Positions 34,623 to 44,901 of a stretch of 64,000 nucleotides of DNA are shown here, piece by piece. Origin of the DNA: Chitinophaga filiformis. GTDB lineage: Bacteria; Bacteroidota; Bacteroidia; Chitinophagales; Chitinophagaceae. A program made the translations under genes and the position numbers. The notes under the pieces were generated by a model, which ran no database searches, was not told the DNA's origin, and was given only the letters and a program-made list of their open reading frames with translations. Within the stretch, counting starts at the first letter, position 1; the number at the start of each line of letters is the position of its first letter. The DNA is taken from the NCBI RefSeq assembly GCF_023100805.1, contig NZ_CP095855.1, forward strand, positions 1,426,001-1,490,000, written 5' to 3'.

Positions 34623-36995
34623 ATGTTTAAGAGCTATCTGAAAGCGACATGGCGCAATCTCTGGAAAAATAAGACCTATAGCTTCCTGAATATTTTTGGG
34701 CTGGCAATAGGGATTGTTTGTGCTGGTGTGATCTTTTTATGGGTGGAAGACGAAGTGAATTTTGACAGCACGCATGTCAAAAGGAACAGGTTGTACGCTT
34801 TGCAGGCCAACTGGGATTATGAGGGAAATATCCGCACGTTCTCCTCAACCCCCGGACTGGCAGGGCCAGCTATCAAGGCAGAGATCCCCGGTATTGCCAA
34901 TACCTGTCGTATGACAGATTTTGCTCCCTCTTTGCTGTTCAATATAGGCGAAAAGGCAGTTTATGCAACTGGCCGGTATGCAGACGCATCACTTTTTGAT
35001 ATGTTCACATTGCCCTTTGTAGAAGGGAATGCAAAGACGGCGTTTAAAGATCTTTATACAATGGTGATCACACAGAAGACTGCGAAGAGGTTTTTTGGTG
35101 ATGACAAGGACATAGTGGGCAGGCGGGTAAAGGTGGATAATCGCCAGGAATACGTAATAAGTGGGGTGTTGAAAGACCTGCCTGACAACTCATCATTGCA
35201 GTTTGATTGGTTGGCGCCGTTTGAAGGTTATTTTCAACAGAAAAAAGAAGCATTGTCCAACTGGTTGAGCAATTCCCCTTATACTTATGTAGAGTTAGCG
35301 CCTAATGCAGATCCTGCAGCGATTAATAAAAAGCTGTACAATTTCATTGAGCAGAAGAATCCGGAAGCTATTAATCACCTGTTCCTGTTCAGCATGAACG
35401 ACTGGCGTTTGCGCGGGAATTTTGAAAATGGGAAACAGGTCGGAGGACGTATTACCTATGTTCGTATGTTCTCGCTTATTGCATGGATCATCCTGCTGAT
35501 TGCATGTATCAACTTTATGAACCTGGCTACCGCCCGTAGTGAGAAGCGCGCGCGTGAGGTAGGAGTGCGCAAGGTGATGGGTGCCGGCAAGCGTGGACTG
35601 ATCGCACAGTTCGTAAGTGAAGCTTTGCTGATGGCGATATTCAGTTGTGTACTGGCAGTGCTGATCATATGGATAGTATTGCCTGCAGCAAATGCGCTGA
35701 TGGGCAAGAACCTGACAATGGGACTGCAGCAGCCTGCACATATACTGGCATTGGTGCTGATTACGCTCATCTGCGGCCTGGTAGCGGGAAGTTATCCTTC
35801 CCTGTACCTTTCTTCATTCAATCCGGTAGCAGTACTGAAAGGACTGAATATAAAAACAGGAGGAGCTGCATTTATCAGGAAAGGCCTGGTCGTATTACAG
35901 TTCTCTGTATCCATTATTCTGATCGTTTGTACCGTGATCATCTACCAACAGATTCAACATGTGAAAAGCCGGGATCTTGGATTTAACAGAGATCATCTGC
36001 TTAGTATAGACCTGAAAGCAAACATGCTGAACAATTTCAGGGCCATAAAACAGGACCTGCTGAATACCGGAATGGTAGAGAATGTTGCTTTGTCTGATCA
36101 GCCCACTATCTACGGTGGTAATAACACCAGCGCATTTAAATGGAAGGGAAAACCGGAGAATAGTGACATACTGATCTCTACAAGACTGGCAAGTTCCGGG
36201 TTTATATCCACAATGGGTATGCAGTTGATTGAAGGCCGGGATTTTAATGAAGCGAATACAGATTCAACGAACGTTATCATTACATCATCTCTGGCTAAAA
36301 TGATGGGAAAGGGAAGTGCATTAGGTAAGAAGATTGAGGCGCCCTCCAATAATGGTACACTTTTCCTGACAGTTACAGGTGTCGTGAAAGACTACGTGTA
36401 TGGTGATATGTATGCGTCTCCGGATCCTGTTCTGTTCTATAACATGACGCAGTTTGGAAAAATTATGTACCTGCGTATAAAAAGTACAGCAGATCCCATA
36501 AAAGCTGTTGCTGCAATTGAAAAGGTAATTACCAGCGCGAATCCAGGTTATCCGTTTGGATACACTTTTGTCGATGATCAGTTCAATGATATGTTCCAGT
36601 CTGAGATGCTGGTGAGCAGGTTATCGCGTGTATTTGCAGGCCTGGCCATCATCATTTCCTGTTTAGGCTTGTTTGGACTGGCGGCCTATACCGCCGAGCG
36701 CAGAACCAGGGAAATTGGTATCAGGAAAGTACTGGGCGCCAGTGTAGCAGGTATCACCAGCCTACTGTCCAGAGATTTTCTGCAACTGGTGATCATCTCC
36801 TGTGTGGTGGCTTTTCCGCTGGCATGGTGGGCAATGTCTTCCTGGCTGCAGCAGTATGCATACCGGGTTAGTATTCATTGGTGGGTATTCCTGCTGGCTG
36901 GTATTACAGCTATCATCATATCATTGCTCACGATCAGTTTCCAGTCTGTCAGGGCGGCACTGGCCAATCCTGTAAAAAGCCTTAAAGCGGAATAA
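34623..36995 (+). CDS. FtsX/MacB-type ABC transporter permease
   Basis: 790 residues with the eight-helix duplicated layout of the Bacteroidota FtsX-like permeases. TM1 is NKTYSFLNIFGLAIGIVCAGVIFLW at 15-40, followed by a MacB-type periplasmic domain to about 280. Helices near 285-305, 335-355 and 380-400 come next, then a second TM and periplasmic domain and three C-terminal helices. FtsX signatures ARSEKRAREVGVRKVMGA and ERRTREIGIRKVLGA are both present. No ATP-binding subunit is adjacent. Such orphan permeases occur in many copies in Chitinophaga-type genomes and probably share an ATPase; substrates are unknown. Confidence 0.94.
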   Translation: MFKSYLKATWRNLWKNKTYSFLNIFGLAIGIVCAGVIFLWVEDEVNFDSTHVKRNRLYALQANWDYEGNIRTFSSTPGLAGPAIKAEIPGIANTCRMTDFAPSLLFNIGEKAVYATGRYADASLFDMFTLPFVEGNAKTAFKDLYTMVITQKTAKRFFGDDKDIVGRRVKVDNRQEYVISGVLKDLPDNSSLQFDWLAPFEGYFQQKKEALSNWLSNSPYTYVELAPNADPAAINKKLYNFIEQKNPEAINHLFLFSMNDWRLRGNFENGKQVGGRITYVRMFSLIAWIILLIACINFMNLATARSEKRAREVGVRKVMGAGKRGLIAQFVSEALLMAIFSCVLAVLIIWIVLPAANALMGKNLTMGLQQPAHILALVLITLICGLVAGSYPSLYLSSFNPVAVLKGLNIKTGGAAFIRKGLVVLQFSVSIILIVCTVIIYQQIQHVKSRDLGFNRDHLLSIDLKANMLNNFRAIKQDLLNTGMVENVALSDQPTIYGGNNTSAFKWKGKPENSDILISTRLASSGFISTMGMQLIEGRDFNEANTDSTNVIITSSLAKMMGKGSALGKKIEAPSNNGTLFLTVTGVVKDYVYGDMYASPDPVLFYNMTQFGKIMYLRIKSTADPIKAVAAIEKVITSANPGYPFGYTFVDDQFNDMFQSEMLVSRLSRVFAGLAIIISCLGLFGLAAYTAERRTREIGIRKVLGASVAGITSLLSRDFLQLVIISCVVAFPLAWWAMSSWLQQYAYRVSIHWWVFLLAGITAIIISLLTISFQSVRAALANPVKSLKAE

Positions 36996-37022
36996 GCTTC
37001 GGTATCGTATTTTGCAGCCCTG

Positions 37023-38078
37023 ATGAAAGTAGATTTTTTAATTATAGGGCAGGGCATTGCAGGTACCGTATTAAGTTACACGCTGATGCAGGCGGGCCAA
37101 TCTGTACTGGTCATGGATGAGTATAAGCCCAATAGCGCGTCGCGGGTGGCGGCGGGGGTGATCAATCCTGTTTCCGGCCGCCGGTTTACAGTTGCCTGGC
37201 AGTATGACCAGATCTATCCTGTGGCTGTACAGCTTTACCGGGAGCTGGAGCAATTGCTTGGAGTACCTGTATTCAAACCCAGGGATATCTATAATGTATT
37301 GCCCTCTGAGCAGTTGAAAGAGGCCTTCATGGAGCGCACTACAGGGCTCTCTTATATGGAAGACCCTCCGGAAGAAAAAGTGAAAACCTACGGGCAATGG
37401 CTGGATCAGCCCCATGGGGCCGCTATCGTAAAAGGCGCTACTATATTATTACATAATCTCTTACCTGCCTGGAGGGAGTATCTGAAAGATCATAATAGCT
37501 TGCGGGAGGAAAGACTGGATATATCCCGTCTTGAAATCGGCCCGGAAGGCGTTAAATATGCCAATATTAGTGCCCGGTACCTGGTCTTTTGCGAGGGCGC
37601 TGCTATTGTGAATAACCCCTGGTTTAACTACATCCCATTTCTGCTGAATAAGGGCGAGGTCCTGACAGTGCAGATCCCCGGTTTTTCTACTCCTGATATT
37701 GTTAAAAGAAGTGTATCGTTGGTACCGCAGGGTGAAGATACCTATTGGGTGGGCGCCACATTTGCATGGGATTATCCTGACGAAGTCCCTACGGCTGAAA
37801 AGCGGGAAATCCTGGAGAAAGGCCTGCGGCAGTTACTAAAGGTGCCTTACCGGGTATTGGACCAGCTGGCGGCCGTGCGGCCTTCAGGAACGGACCGCCG
37901 CCCTATTATGGGCTTACATCCCGGGTACCCCTCTCTGGGTATATTTAATGGGTTGGGAACAAAAGGCTGTTCCCTGGCTCCCGCCATGGCAGCTGAATTT
38001 GTGGCTCATGTGCTCCGAAACGAGCCACTGCAGGTAGATACAGATATTAAACGCTTTTTTAACAGGTACAAGGGATAG
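37023..38078 (+). CDS. FAD-dependent oxidoreductase (DAO family)
   Basis: 351 residues. The Rossmann FAD motif is at the N-terminus: FLIIGQGIAGTVLSYTLMQAG then an acidic VLVMDE at the second strand end. SASRVAAGVINPVSGRR resembles the glycine/D-amino acid oxidase family, and VRPSGTDRRPIMG with GLGTKGCSLAPAMA forms the C-terminal FAD-contact block. The substrate is probably an amine or amino acid but cannot be named. It starts 27 nt after the FtsX stop and ends 84 nt before aspS. Confidence 0.88.
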   Translation: MKVDFLIIGQGIAGTVLSYTLMQAGQSVLVMDEYKPNSASRVAAGVINPVSGRRFTVAWQYDQIYPVAVQLYRELEQLLGVPVFKPRDIYNVLPSEQLKEAFMERTTGLSYMEDPPEEKVKTYGQWLDQPHGAAIVKGATILLHNLLPAWREYLKDHNSLREERLDISRLEIGPEGVKYANISARYLVFCEGAAIVNNPWFNYIPFLLNKGEVLTVQIPGFSTPDIVKRSVSLVPQGEDTYWVGATFAWDYPDEVPTAEKREILEKGLRQLLKVPYRVLDQLAAVRPSGTDRRPIMGLHPGYPSLGIFNGLGTKGCSLAPAMAAEFVAHVLRNEPLQVDTDIKRFFNRYKG

Positions 38079-38097
38079 AAATGCAGGCGGCAAACTG

Positions 38098-38105
38098 TAT
38101 CTTTG
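38098..38105 (+). promoter_or_regulatory. Predicted aspS -7 box (TATCTTTG)
   Basis: Exact TAnnTTTG match, 57 nt before the aspS ATG. Confidence 0.5.
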
Positions 38106-38162
38106 CCGACCGTTTGGGCCTCGACCCGGAAATACAAAAGTTGAACTTTATAATATAAGTAT

Positions 38163-39911
38163 ATGTACAGAACGCACACTTGCGGCGAACTACGACTGGA
38201 GCACAAAGGCGCACAGGTATCATTGTCTGGCTGGGTCCAGGCAATCAGGAAATTCGGAAGCATCACATTCGTGGATCTGCGTGACCGTTATGGTGTTACG
38301 CAGTTGTTGTTTGGCGAGTCTTTGAATCAGCAGCTGGATAGTCAGCCCCTGGGCCGTGAGTTCGTTATACAGGTATCGGGTACTGTTACTGAACGTTCCA
38401 ATAAGAACCCAAACATCCCTACCGGCGACATTGAGATCACTATCGGGGAGTTTACCATATTGAACAGCGCAAAAACGCCTCCTTTCACCATTCAGGACGA
38501 TACTGACGGTGGTGATGAGCTGCGCATGAAATATCGCTATCTCGACCTGCGCCGTAATATCGTGAAGCAAAACCTGGAACTGCGCTACCGCGTGAACAGG
38601 GCTGCGCGTAACTACCTGGACAGCAGGGGCTTCATGGATATAGAAACACCGTTTCTCATTAAATCCACTCCGGAAGGCGCCCGCGACTTCGTTGTACCAA
38701 GTCGCATGAATGCCAACGAGTTCTATGCATTGCCACAGTCTCCGCAAACCTTCAAGCAGTTGTTGATGGTGAGCGGCTATGACAGGTATTACCAGATCGT
38801 AAAGTGTTTCCGCGATGAGGACCTCCGCGCTGACCGTCAGCCTGAATTTACCCAGATCGACTGCGAAATGAGCTTCGTGGAGCAGGAAGATATCCTGAAT
38901 ACCTTCGAGGATATGCTGAAACATATCTTCCGGGAGATCAAGGGAATTACTTTCGATGGTCAGTTCCCCCGTATGACCTGGGATGATGCTATGGAATTCT
39001 ATGGTAACGACAAGCCGGACATCCGCTTTGAAATGAAGCTGGTGAACCTGACAGATACAGTAAAGGGTAATAACTTCAAGGTATTTGACGAAGCCGAACT
39101 GGTAGTAGCTATCTGTGCGAAGGGCTGTGCTGAGTATACCCGTAAGCAGCTGGATGAGCTGACTGAGTGGGTAAAACGCCCGCAGATAGGCATGAGCGGC
39201 TTGATTTACGCCAGATATAACACCGATGGAACAATAAAAAGCTCTGTTGATAAGTTCTTTGATGAGGAGAAACTGAAAGGATGGGCTGAAAAATGCCAGG
39301 CACAGCCAGGCGATCTGATCCTGGTGCTGGCTGGTAAAGAAGAACGTACCCGTAAGGCAATGAGTGAGTTACGCCTTGAAATGGGTGAGCGCCTGGGCCT
39401 GAGAGATAAAAATGTATTTAAACCATTGTGGGTGATCGACTTCCCATTGTTCGAATATGCAGAAGAGGAAAACCGTTGGGTAGCCCGTCACCATCCTTTT
39501 ACATCACCCAAACCGGAACACATCAGCTGGATGGCTGATCTGTCCAAATACGCAGACATCAAGGCAAATGCATATGATATAGTGCTGAATGGTACAGAAG
39601 TTGGTGGTGGATCCATCCGTATCTTCCAGCGCGACCTGCAGGAGAAAATGTTTGCTGCGCTGGGTATGAGCCCCGAAGAGGCCAATCACAAATTCGGCTT
39701 CCTGTTGGGTGCTTTTGAATATGGAGCTCCTCCTCATGGAGGTATCGCCTTCGGCTTCGACCGCCTCTGTTCGCTGCTGGGTGGTAGTGAAACAATCCGC
39801 GATTTTATCGCCTTCCCTAAGAACAATTCCGGCCGCGACGTCATGCTGGACGCGCCTAGCGCCATAGATCAGGCTCAGCTGAATGAGCTGAAGATCAGCC
39901 TGGTGAAATAG
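38163..39911 (+). CDS. aspS: Aspartate-tRNA ligase
   Basis: 582 residues, the bacterial long form. Charges tRNA-Asp with aspartate. N-terminal OB-fold anticodon domain ([25 protein letters not shown]). Class II motif 2 [18 protein letters not shown], bacterial GAD insertion around residues 290-400, and motif 3 [14 protein letters not shown] near the C-terminus. [12 protein letters not shown] and [14 protein letters not shown] are AspRS-specific. The ATG at 38163 begins the conserved [10 protein letters not shown]. Confidence 0.98.
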   Translation: MYRTHTCGELRLEHKGAQVSLSGWVQAIRKFGSITFVDLRDRYGVTQLLFGESLNQQLDSQPLGREFVIQVSGTVTERSNKNPNIPTGDIEITIGEFTILNSAKTPPFTIQDDTDGGDELRMKYRYLDLRRNIVKQNLELRYRVNRAARNYLDSRGFMDIETPFLIKSTPEGARDFVVPSRMNANEFYALPQSPQTFKQLLMVSGYDRYYQIVKCFRDEDLRADRQPEFTQIDCEMSFVEQEDILNTFEDMLKHIFREIKGITFDGQFPRMTWDDAMEFYGNDKPDIRFEMKLVNLTDTVKGNNFKVFDEAELVVAICAKGCAEYTRKQLDELTEWVKRPQIGMSGLIYARYNTDGTIKSSVDKFFDEEKLKGWAEKCQAQPGDLILVLAGKEERTRKAMSELRLEMGERLGLRDKNVFKPLWVIDFPLFEYAEEENRWVARHHPFTSPKPEHISWMADLSKYADIKANAYDIVLNGTEVGGGSIRIFQRDLQEKMFAALGMSPEEANHKFGFLLGAFEYGAPPHGGIAFGFDRLCSLLGGSETIRDFIAFPKNNSGRDVMLDAPSAIDQAQLNELKISLVK

Positions 39912-39952
39912 ATTGGCACGGACTTTGCCTTTACGGGTGGCAAAATAAACTG

Positions 39953-39993
39953 AATCCCCCTTGATGCTGTAAAAAACGGTGTTAAGGGGGATT
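39953..39993 (+). terminator. Possible terminator hairpin after aspS
   Basis: 10-bp arms AATCCCCCTT (39953-39962) / AAGGGGGATT (39984-39993). No T-run follows, so efficiency is uncertain. Confidence 0.5.
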
Positions 39994-40121
39994 GGTGCAA
40001 ACTAAGGAACGCATCTAAATAACACGATTTAAATAAAGAATAGATTAGTAAATTTTAATAAGTTATAGTCATATTGTACAATTATTTCAACTATATTGCC
40101 GGTACAAAAAACAATTCTGCC

Positions 40122-40652
40122 ATGACATCTAAGAAAATGTTTCGCAGGGGATGGTTTTGTGCTTTGTTGGGTATACTTTTGTTTATCAGTAGTACGGCTT
40201 TTTCACAACGTTACGCCACCAACTATGTGAATAAATACAAGCCGGTCGCTATTCGTATCATGAACGAGAAGGGGATCCCTGCAAGTGTGATATTAGGTAT
40301 TGCTATGCTGGAGTCGGGGATGGGGACAAGTAAGAACGCAAGATTATTGTATAACCATTTTGGAATTGTGGGACGTAACAGTCTCCACAAGAAGAAGGGA
40401 GTCGCCTATCGCTCACGGTATAAAGAGTTTGCCAACGCAGAGGCCTCATTTAATTACTTTGCCAACATGGTAACCCGCAAAAAATGGTTCCCTACACTAA
40501 AGGGAAACGTTGAATACAAGCTCTGGCTCAAACATATGAACCATGCAGGTTATTCCTCTGCAGGACATGAATGGGTGAAAAGAGTGACAAGCATGATCAA
40601 TCGCTATAAATTATACAAGCTGGATGAGCAAATGGCATATACCGGAAGTTAA
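40122..40652 (+). CDS. Secreted glucosaminidase-domain protein
   Basis: 176 residues from ATG 40122. This start gives a signal peptide (FCALLGILLFISSTAFSQ); the frame also contains an ATG at 40074 that would add 16 residues. The rest is one FlgJ/mannosyl-glycoprotein endo-beta-N-acetylglucosaminidase-type domain: ASVILGIAMLESGMGTSKNA carries the likely catalytic Glu, LLYNHFGIVGR follows, then YRSRYKEFANAEASFNYFANMV. It probably cuts peptidoglycan glycan strands. It lies 46 nt upstream of two SGNH hydrolase genes and an MBOAT gene in one orientation, suggesting a shared role in wall modification. Confidence 0.88.
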   Translation: MTSKKMFRRGWFCALLGILLFISSTAFSQRYATNYVNKYKPVAIRIMNEKGIPASVILGIAMLESGMGTSKNARLLYNHFGIVGRNSLHKKKGVAYRSRYKEFANAEASFNYFANMVTRKKWFPTLKGNVEYKLWLKHMNHAGYSSAGHEWVKRVTSMINRYKLYKLDEQMAYTGS

Positions 40653-40698
40653 TTTATAGTCTGTAGTTTTTATACGAACAAATCAGATTCAGCAATCT

Positions 40699-42117
40699 AT
40701 GTCCGGCAAAAATAAATCTGCCTATCCTTTTTACATCATCGCGGGGACTTTATTATGTTTAGTGGCACTGTCACTGGTTCAGAACAGCTTCTCCTTCAAT
40801 GATTTCACAACCCGGCCCCTGGATCTTTTAGCTGACATAAGAAAAGATGCCCCGGTTGCCCCTGAAGATACCGATGCTGACAGCGCGCTAATAGCAGCTG
40901 ATTCACCCGATACAACGGCCATTGCCACTGATTCTGCTAAGATAACGGCAATACCTGACCCTGATCACCTGCATAATTTTGCTACTTATACAGGCATTAT
41001 CAATTACCTGCCTCCTGAAGGGGCTGACAGCACTGTCAAAGCAGGCTTGGAACACTTCCTCCTGGCGCTGGACGAGCTGAAAGCAAAGAAAAGAAAGAAG
41101 GTACGTATCGCCTATTTTGGCGATTCCATGATAGAAGGAGACCTGATCACAGAAGATCTGCGGGACAGTCTGCAGCATCTTTTTGGCGGAGAAGGCGTGG
41201 GGTTTGTACCGGTGACCTCTGTAGTAGCCGGGTTCAGGACCACCATTACACATACGTTTTCAAAGGACTGGAAAGATTACAGTTACAAACAGTTGCCGCC
41301 TCCCAACCTTTTCCTGGGCATTTCCGGACATACCTTTATACCTGGAGAGTCCAGCTGGATCAGATACCAGCCGGTTAAGAAACGCGGTCTTAACAGGTTT
41401 GCACAGGTAAGCTTACTATATGGTCCTGTCTCTTCCGGCAATATTTCTGTGAACAATAAGGCATATGCACTCTCTGGCCAGCGGGCGGTGAACAAATTGT
41501 CCCTTCAGCTGGATTCAGCCCAGCAGGTGATGATCAGGTGGGCTGGTGGCAGCGCTGCGCCGTTCTATGGTGTGTGTTTCGAAGGAGATACCGGTGTATA
41601 TGTAGATAACTATTCATTCCGCGGTATCAGCGGAATAGAGCTCGGTAAGCTGTCCGGGCAGCTCTTGCAGCAGATGCAGTCTGAACATCCCTATGACCTG
41701 ATCGTATTGCATTATGGCGCAAATGTGTTGTGGAAGCCCGAACTGACCGACTATAAATGGTATGGAAGTCCAATGAAAAAAGTGTTGGATTCCCTCCGTA
41801 ATGACCTGCCAAATGCTTCATTCCTCGTAATAAGTACAGCCGATAAATCATACAAAAAAAGTGGAAATTATGTGACCGCACCGGGTGTAACCGCCTTGCT
41901 GAAGGTACAGCATGAACTTGCAAAAGAACATGGCGCAGCCTACTGGAACCTGTATGCTGCCATGGGCGGAGAGAATTCCATGATCCGTTGGGTAGAAGGC
42001 GATCCGGTGCTGGCAAACAAAGACTACACTCATTTTAACAGACAGGGAGCGGCCAGGGTGGGAGCGCTGCTGTATAAAGCGATGATGGATGAATATAAGC
42101 AGTTGGTACACGAGTAA
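40699..42117 (+). CDS. SGNH/GDSL hydrolase, membrane-anchored
   Basis: 472 residues. An N-terminal membrane anchor (FYIIAGTLLCLVALSLV) is followed by an Asp/Ala/Thr-rich linker (residues 45-90), then an SGNH domain: block I FGDSMIEG (Ser143), block III-like HYGANVLW, and block V DYTHF with D442 and H445. A beta-rich insert lies between blocks I and III. Proteins of this type next to MBOAT genes act as periplasmic O-acetyltransferases or acetylesterases (compare PatB, AlgJ/X). The 3' end overlaps the next gene by 29 nt. Confidence 0.88.
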   Translation: MSGKNKSAYPFYIIAGTLLCLVALSLVQNSFSFNDFTTRPLDLLADIRKDAPVAPEDTDADSALIAADSPDTTAIATDSAKITAIPDPDHLHNFATYTGIINYLPPEGADSTVKAGLEHFLLALDELKAKKRKKVRIAYFGDSMIEGDLITEDLRDSLQHLFGGEGVGFVPVTSVVAGFRTTITHTFSKDWKDYSYKQLPPPNLFLGISGHTFIPGESSWIRYQPVKKRGLNRFAQVSLLYGPVSSGNISVNNKAYALSGQRAVNKLSLQLDSAQQVMIRWAGGSAAPFYGVCFEGDTGVYVDNYSFRGISGIELGKLSGQLLQQMQSEHPYDLIVLHYGANVLWKPELTDYKWYGSPMKKVLDSLRNDLPNASFLVISTADKSYKKSGNYVTAPGVTALLKVQHELAKEHGAAYWNLYAAMGGENSMIRWVEGDPVLANKDYTHFNRQGAARVGALLYKAMMDEYKQLVHE

Positions 42118-43363
42118 GAAAGTTATTATCAGTCTATTCACAGGGGTGTTGGTCACTATCAGTAGTGTTGCTGTGGGGCAAAACAACAGCATAGCACAGG
42201 ATACTGCATTGTACCGTTTCTTTGCGGCACTGCATAAGGCTGATAGTAATGTTATATCCATTCTGCATCTGGGAGATTCCCATGTGCAGGCGGGCTTCTT
42301 TCCGTTTACCACAGCCTTCTTCCTGCAGCAGGACTTCGGAAGCGCTGGCAGGGGATGGGTATTCCCGTATAATATCGCTAATACAAACGGCCCCTCAGAC
42401 TATCGCTGGAACAGTACCGGCAGATGGGATGCGGACAGGATCATAGACAGGAATAAATCGACAGATATACTGGGGCCGGGCGCAATAGTGCTCACCTCCA
42501 GAAATGATGCGCCCACATTGGCGTTCAACGGCCGGCAGGATGATGACCGGATGGATAACAATATCCGCCAGGCTGAATTATTCTTTGATCCGGGCACTGA
42601 CGATTCTTCCATCAGCGTGCCGGGAGCGGGTGTGGATATTTCTTCTGCGCCCTTCGAAGGTGGTACGCCTACCCTGAGAAAAGCGTCGCTGACATTTCCA
42701 GCGCCCATCCAGGCTTTCCAGGTAAGATGGGACAGGCAGAATGCACAGCCTTTCCGTTTTTATGGCGCCTTGTTGCAAAATGGACACAATGGTGTGTTAT
42801 ACAGTGCTGTAGGAATCAACGGGGCCATGTACCAGCATTACAATGAGAATAATGGGACGCTCATAGCAGAAATGGAAGTGATGCAACCGCAGCTGGTGAT
42901 CATTTCCCTTGGCACGAACGAAGCCTATGGCAGCCTGAATACGGCAGCTTTCCGTGAGCAGATCGATGAAGCAGTGAAAGTGATCAGGAAATATCAGCCG
43001 AAGGCCGCTATTGTACTGACAACCCCGCCCGAGTGCAAACGCGTAAGCAAACGGGCGTACAGGAGAAAGGTGGGCAAGAAATACAAGACCTATTACCGCG
43101 TGGCATATTATCCTAATCCTTATATAGCCGTTGTTACCCAGCAGATCATGAGTTACTGCCGGGAAAACGGGCTGGCCTGCTGGAATTTTAATGGCGTGAA
43201 CAAAGCCATGGCAAAAAGCTTTGCCGGAGGATGGTCCGGAGATCACATCCATTTCAATGCAAGAGGATACCAGTTGCAGGGCAAACTGTTATATGAGGCA
43301 TTGCGTAATAGTTATGATAAGTTTTTAAAAGTAGAAAAGACCCATAAAATTCTAGCTGAATGA
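42089..43363 (+). CDS. SGNH/GDSL hydrolase, secreted
   Basis: 424 residues with signal peptide (VIISLFTGVLVTISSVAVGQ). Block I LGDSHVQAG (Ser64), block III SLGTNEAYG, block V GDHIHFNARG (D385, H388). It is related to the upstream gene and most likely arose by duplication. It overlaps that gene by 29 nt and the MBOAT gene by ATGA (43360-43363), which indicates a tightly coupled operon. The likely role is transfer or removal of acetyl groups on an envelope polymer; the substrate is unknown. Confidence 0.88.
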   Translation: MNISSWYTSKKVIISLFTGVLVTISSVAVGQNNSIAQDTALYRFFAALHKADSNVISILHLGDSHVQAGFFPFTTAFFLQQDFGSAGRGWVFPYNIANTNGPSDYRWNSTGRWDADRIIDRNKSTDILGPGAIVLTSRNDAPTLAFNGRQDDDRMDNNIRQAELFFDPGTDDSSISVPGAGVDISSAPFEGGTPTLRKASLTFPAPIQAFQVRWDRQNAQPFRFYGALLQNGHNGVLYSAVGINGAMYQHYNENNGTLIAEMEVMQPQLVIISLGTNEAYGSLNTAAFREQIDEAVKVIRKYQPKAAIVLTTPPECKRVSKRAYRRKVGKKYKTYYRVAYYPNPYIAVVTQQIMSYCRENGLACWNFNGVNKAMAKSFAGGWSGDHIHFNARGYQLQGKLLYEALRNSYDKFLKVEKTHKILAE

Positions 43364-44844
43364 TTGATGCCAACAAGCTGCTGGAGATCTTCCTATACCA
43401 GAAAGATGATCCCATACTCTTCAACAGCGCTTTTTTCTTTTATTTCTTTGCCTTCTTCCTGCTATGCTACCTGGCAGTGGGCCGTAGCAAAGAGGGTAGG
43501 GTATGGGTGTTTACCATCTTTTCACTTTACTTTTTCTATAAAGCCTGCGGCATGTATGTAGGGCTGGTGATCCTTTCGGCTATTGTCGATTTCAATCTGT
43601 CCAGGTACATATACGATTCAGAAAGTAAACGGGAACAAAAGGGATTACTGATTGTCAGTATTATTCTCAACCTGGGACTTTTGTTCTTCTTCAAATACAC
43701 CGACTTTTTCATCGGCATCATCAACGATCTGCACCTGGGTAAGGTAGAGCCGTTGAAGCTGCTCCTGCCTATCGGCATCTCGTTCTATACTTTTGAGAAT
43801 CTCAGCTATACCATCGATGTGTACAGAAGGGAAATAAAGCCGGTAGACAATTTTATGGACTACCTGTTCTTCCTGTCTTTCTTTCCGAAACTGATGATGG
43901 GCCCCATTGTAAGGGCTGCAGATTTCATTCCGCAGATCTCACAGCCTTATGTGCTTGATTCCGAGGATATTGGTAAAGGTATGTACCTGATTATCGGTGG
44001 ATTGTTCAAGAAAGTAGTGATCTCAGATTTCATAAACCAGAACTTCGTTCAGTATATTTTCGACGATCCCTCCAAACATACCGGGCTGGAATGCCTGTTG
44101 GGAGTATATGGCTATGCCATGATCATTTATTGCGACTTTTCCGGTTATTCTGATATGGCATTGGGTATAGCCCGGTGGACCGGCTTCAAGATCCCGCCAA
44201 ACTTTGACTCTCCTTACCAGAGCTCCAGCATTACTGAATTCTGGCGCCGCTGGCATATATCACTCTCTTCCTGGTTGAGGGATTACCTGTATATTCCATT
44301 AGGGGGAAACCGTAAAGGCAAAGTGCGTCAATACATCAACCTGGGGCTGACCATGCTGATAGGTGGCTTCTGGCATGGCGCCAGCTGGAATTTTGTCTTC
44401 TGGGGCGCTATGCATGGTGGCGCTTTGGCGGTGGATAAAGTGAGGATCGACTGGCTGAAAAAACGCGGAAGCGTTGTTTCCGGCTGGGCAGGTACTTTGC
44501 TGAAGATAGGCGGTATACTGCTTACTTTCCACTTTGTCTGCTTCTGTTGGGTGTTCTTCAAGGCCAGTACTTTCCAGGATTCCTGGGCACTCTTACACCA
44601 GATAGTATACGACTTTCAGCCTGAAGTATGGCTGGAACTGTATAATGGTTATACAGCGGTGTTCTGGGTAATGCTGCTGGGTTTTGTGCTGCATTTCCTG
44701 CCTAAACAGACGGAGCAGTTCACCGAGCGGTCCCTGGCCCGTATTCCTGTGGCAGGGAGCGTGGTGATCATGGTTGTATTTATCTGGTTATTGGTACAGG
44801 TGAAGTCTTCTCAACCAATGATGCCGATTTATCTGCAGTTTTAG
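43360..44844 (+). CDS. MBOAT family membrane O-acyltransferase (AlgI/PatA type)
   Basis: 494 residues, about 11-12 membrane segments. Family motifs are LLPIGISFYTFENLSYTIDVYR, FFPKLMMGPIVRAADFIPQ, SSITEFWRRWHISLSSWLRDYLYIPLGGNRKG, and the catalytic His in GGFWHGASWNF. These proteins carry acetyl groups across the inner membrane and deliver them to a periplasmic SGNH partner. The start codon overlaps the upstream SGNH gene stop. With two SGNH partners and a glucosaminidase, peptidoglycan or exopolysaccharide O-acetylation is the likely pathway. Confidence 0.95.
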   Translation: MIDANKLLEIFLYQKDDPILFNSAFFFYFFAFFLLCYLAVGRSKEGRVWVFTIFSLYFFYKACGMYVGLVILSAIVDFNLSRYIYDSESKREQKGLLIVSIILNLGLLFFFKYTDFFIGIINDLHLGKVEPLKLLLPIGISFYTFENLSYTIDVYRREIKPVDNFMDYLFFLSFFPKLMMGPIVRAADFIPQISQPYVLDSEDIGKGMYLIIGGLFKKVVISDFINQNFVQYIFDDPSKHTGLECLLGVYGYAMIIYCDFSGYSDMALGIARWTGFKIPPNFDSPYQSSSITEFWRRWHISLSSWLRDYLYIPLGGNRKGKVRQYINLGLTMLIGGFWHGASWNFVFWGAMHGGALAVDKVRIDWLKKRGSVVSGWAGTLLKIGGILLTFHFVCFCWVFFKASTFQDSWALLHQIVYDFQPEVWLELYNGYTAVFWVMLLGFVLHFLPKQTEQFTERSLARIPVAGSVVIMVVFIWLLVQVKSSQPMMPIYLQF

Positions 44845-44851
44845 ACTGTTA

Positions 44852-44859
44852 TATTTTTG
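44852..44859 (+). promoter_or_regulatory. Predicted porin -7 box (TATTTTTG)
   Basis: Exact TAnnTTTG match 42 nt before the porin ATG. No Pho-box could be defined by eye. Confidence 0.45.
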
Positions 44860-44901
44860 TTATCATTTTCTTTTTCCGTTGTTTTGCGCAAATTTTCCTG
44901 A

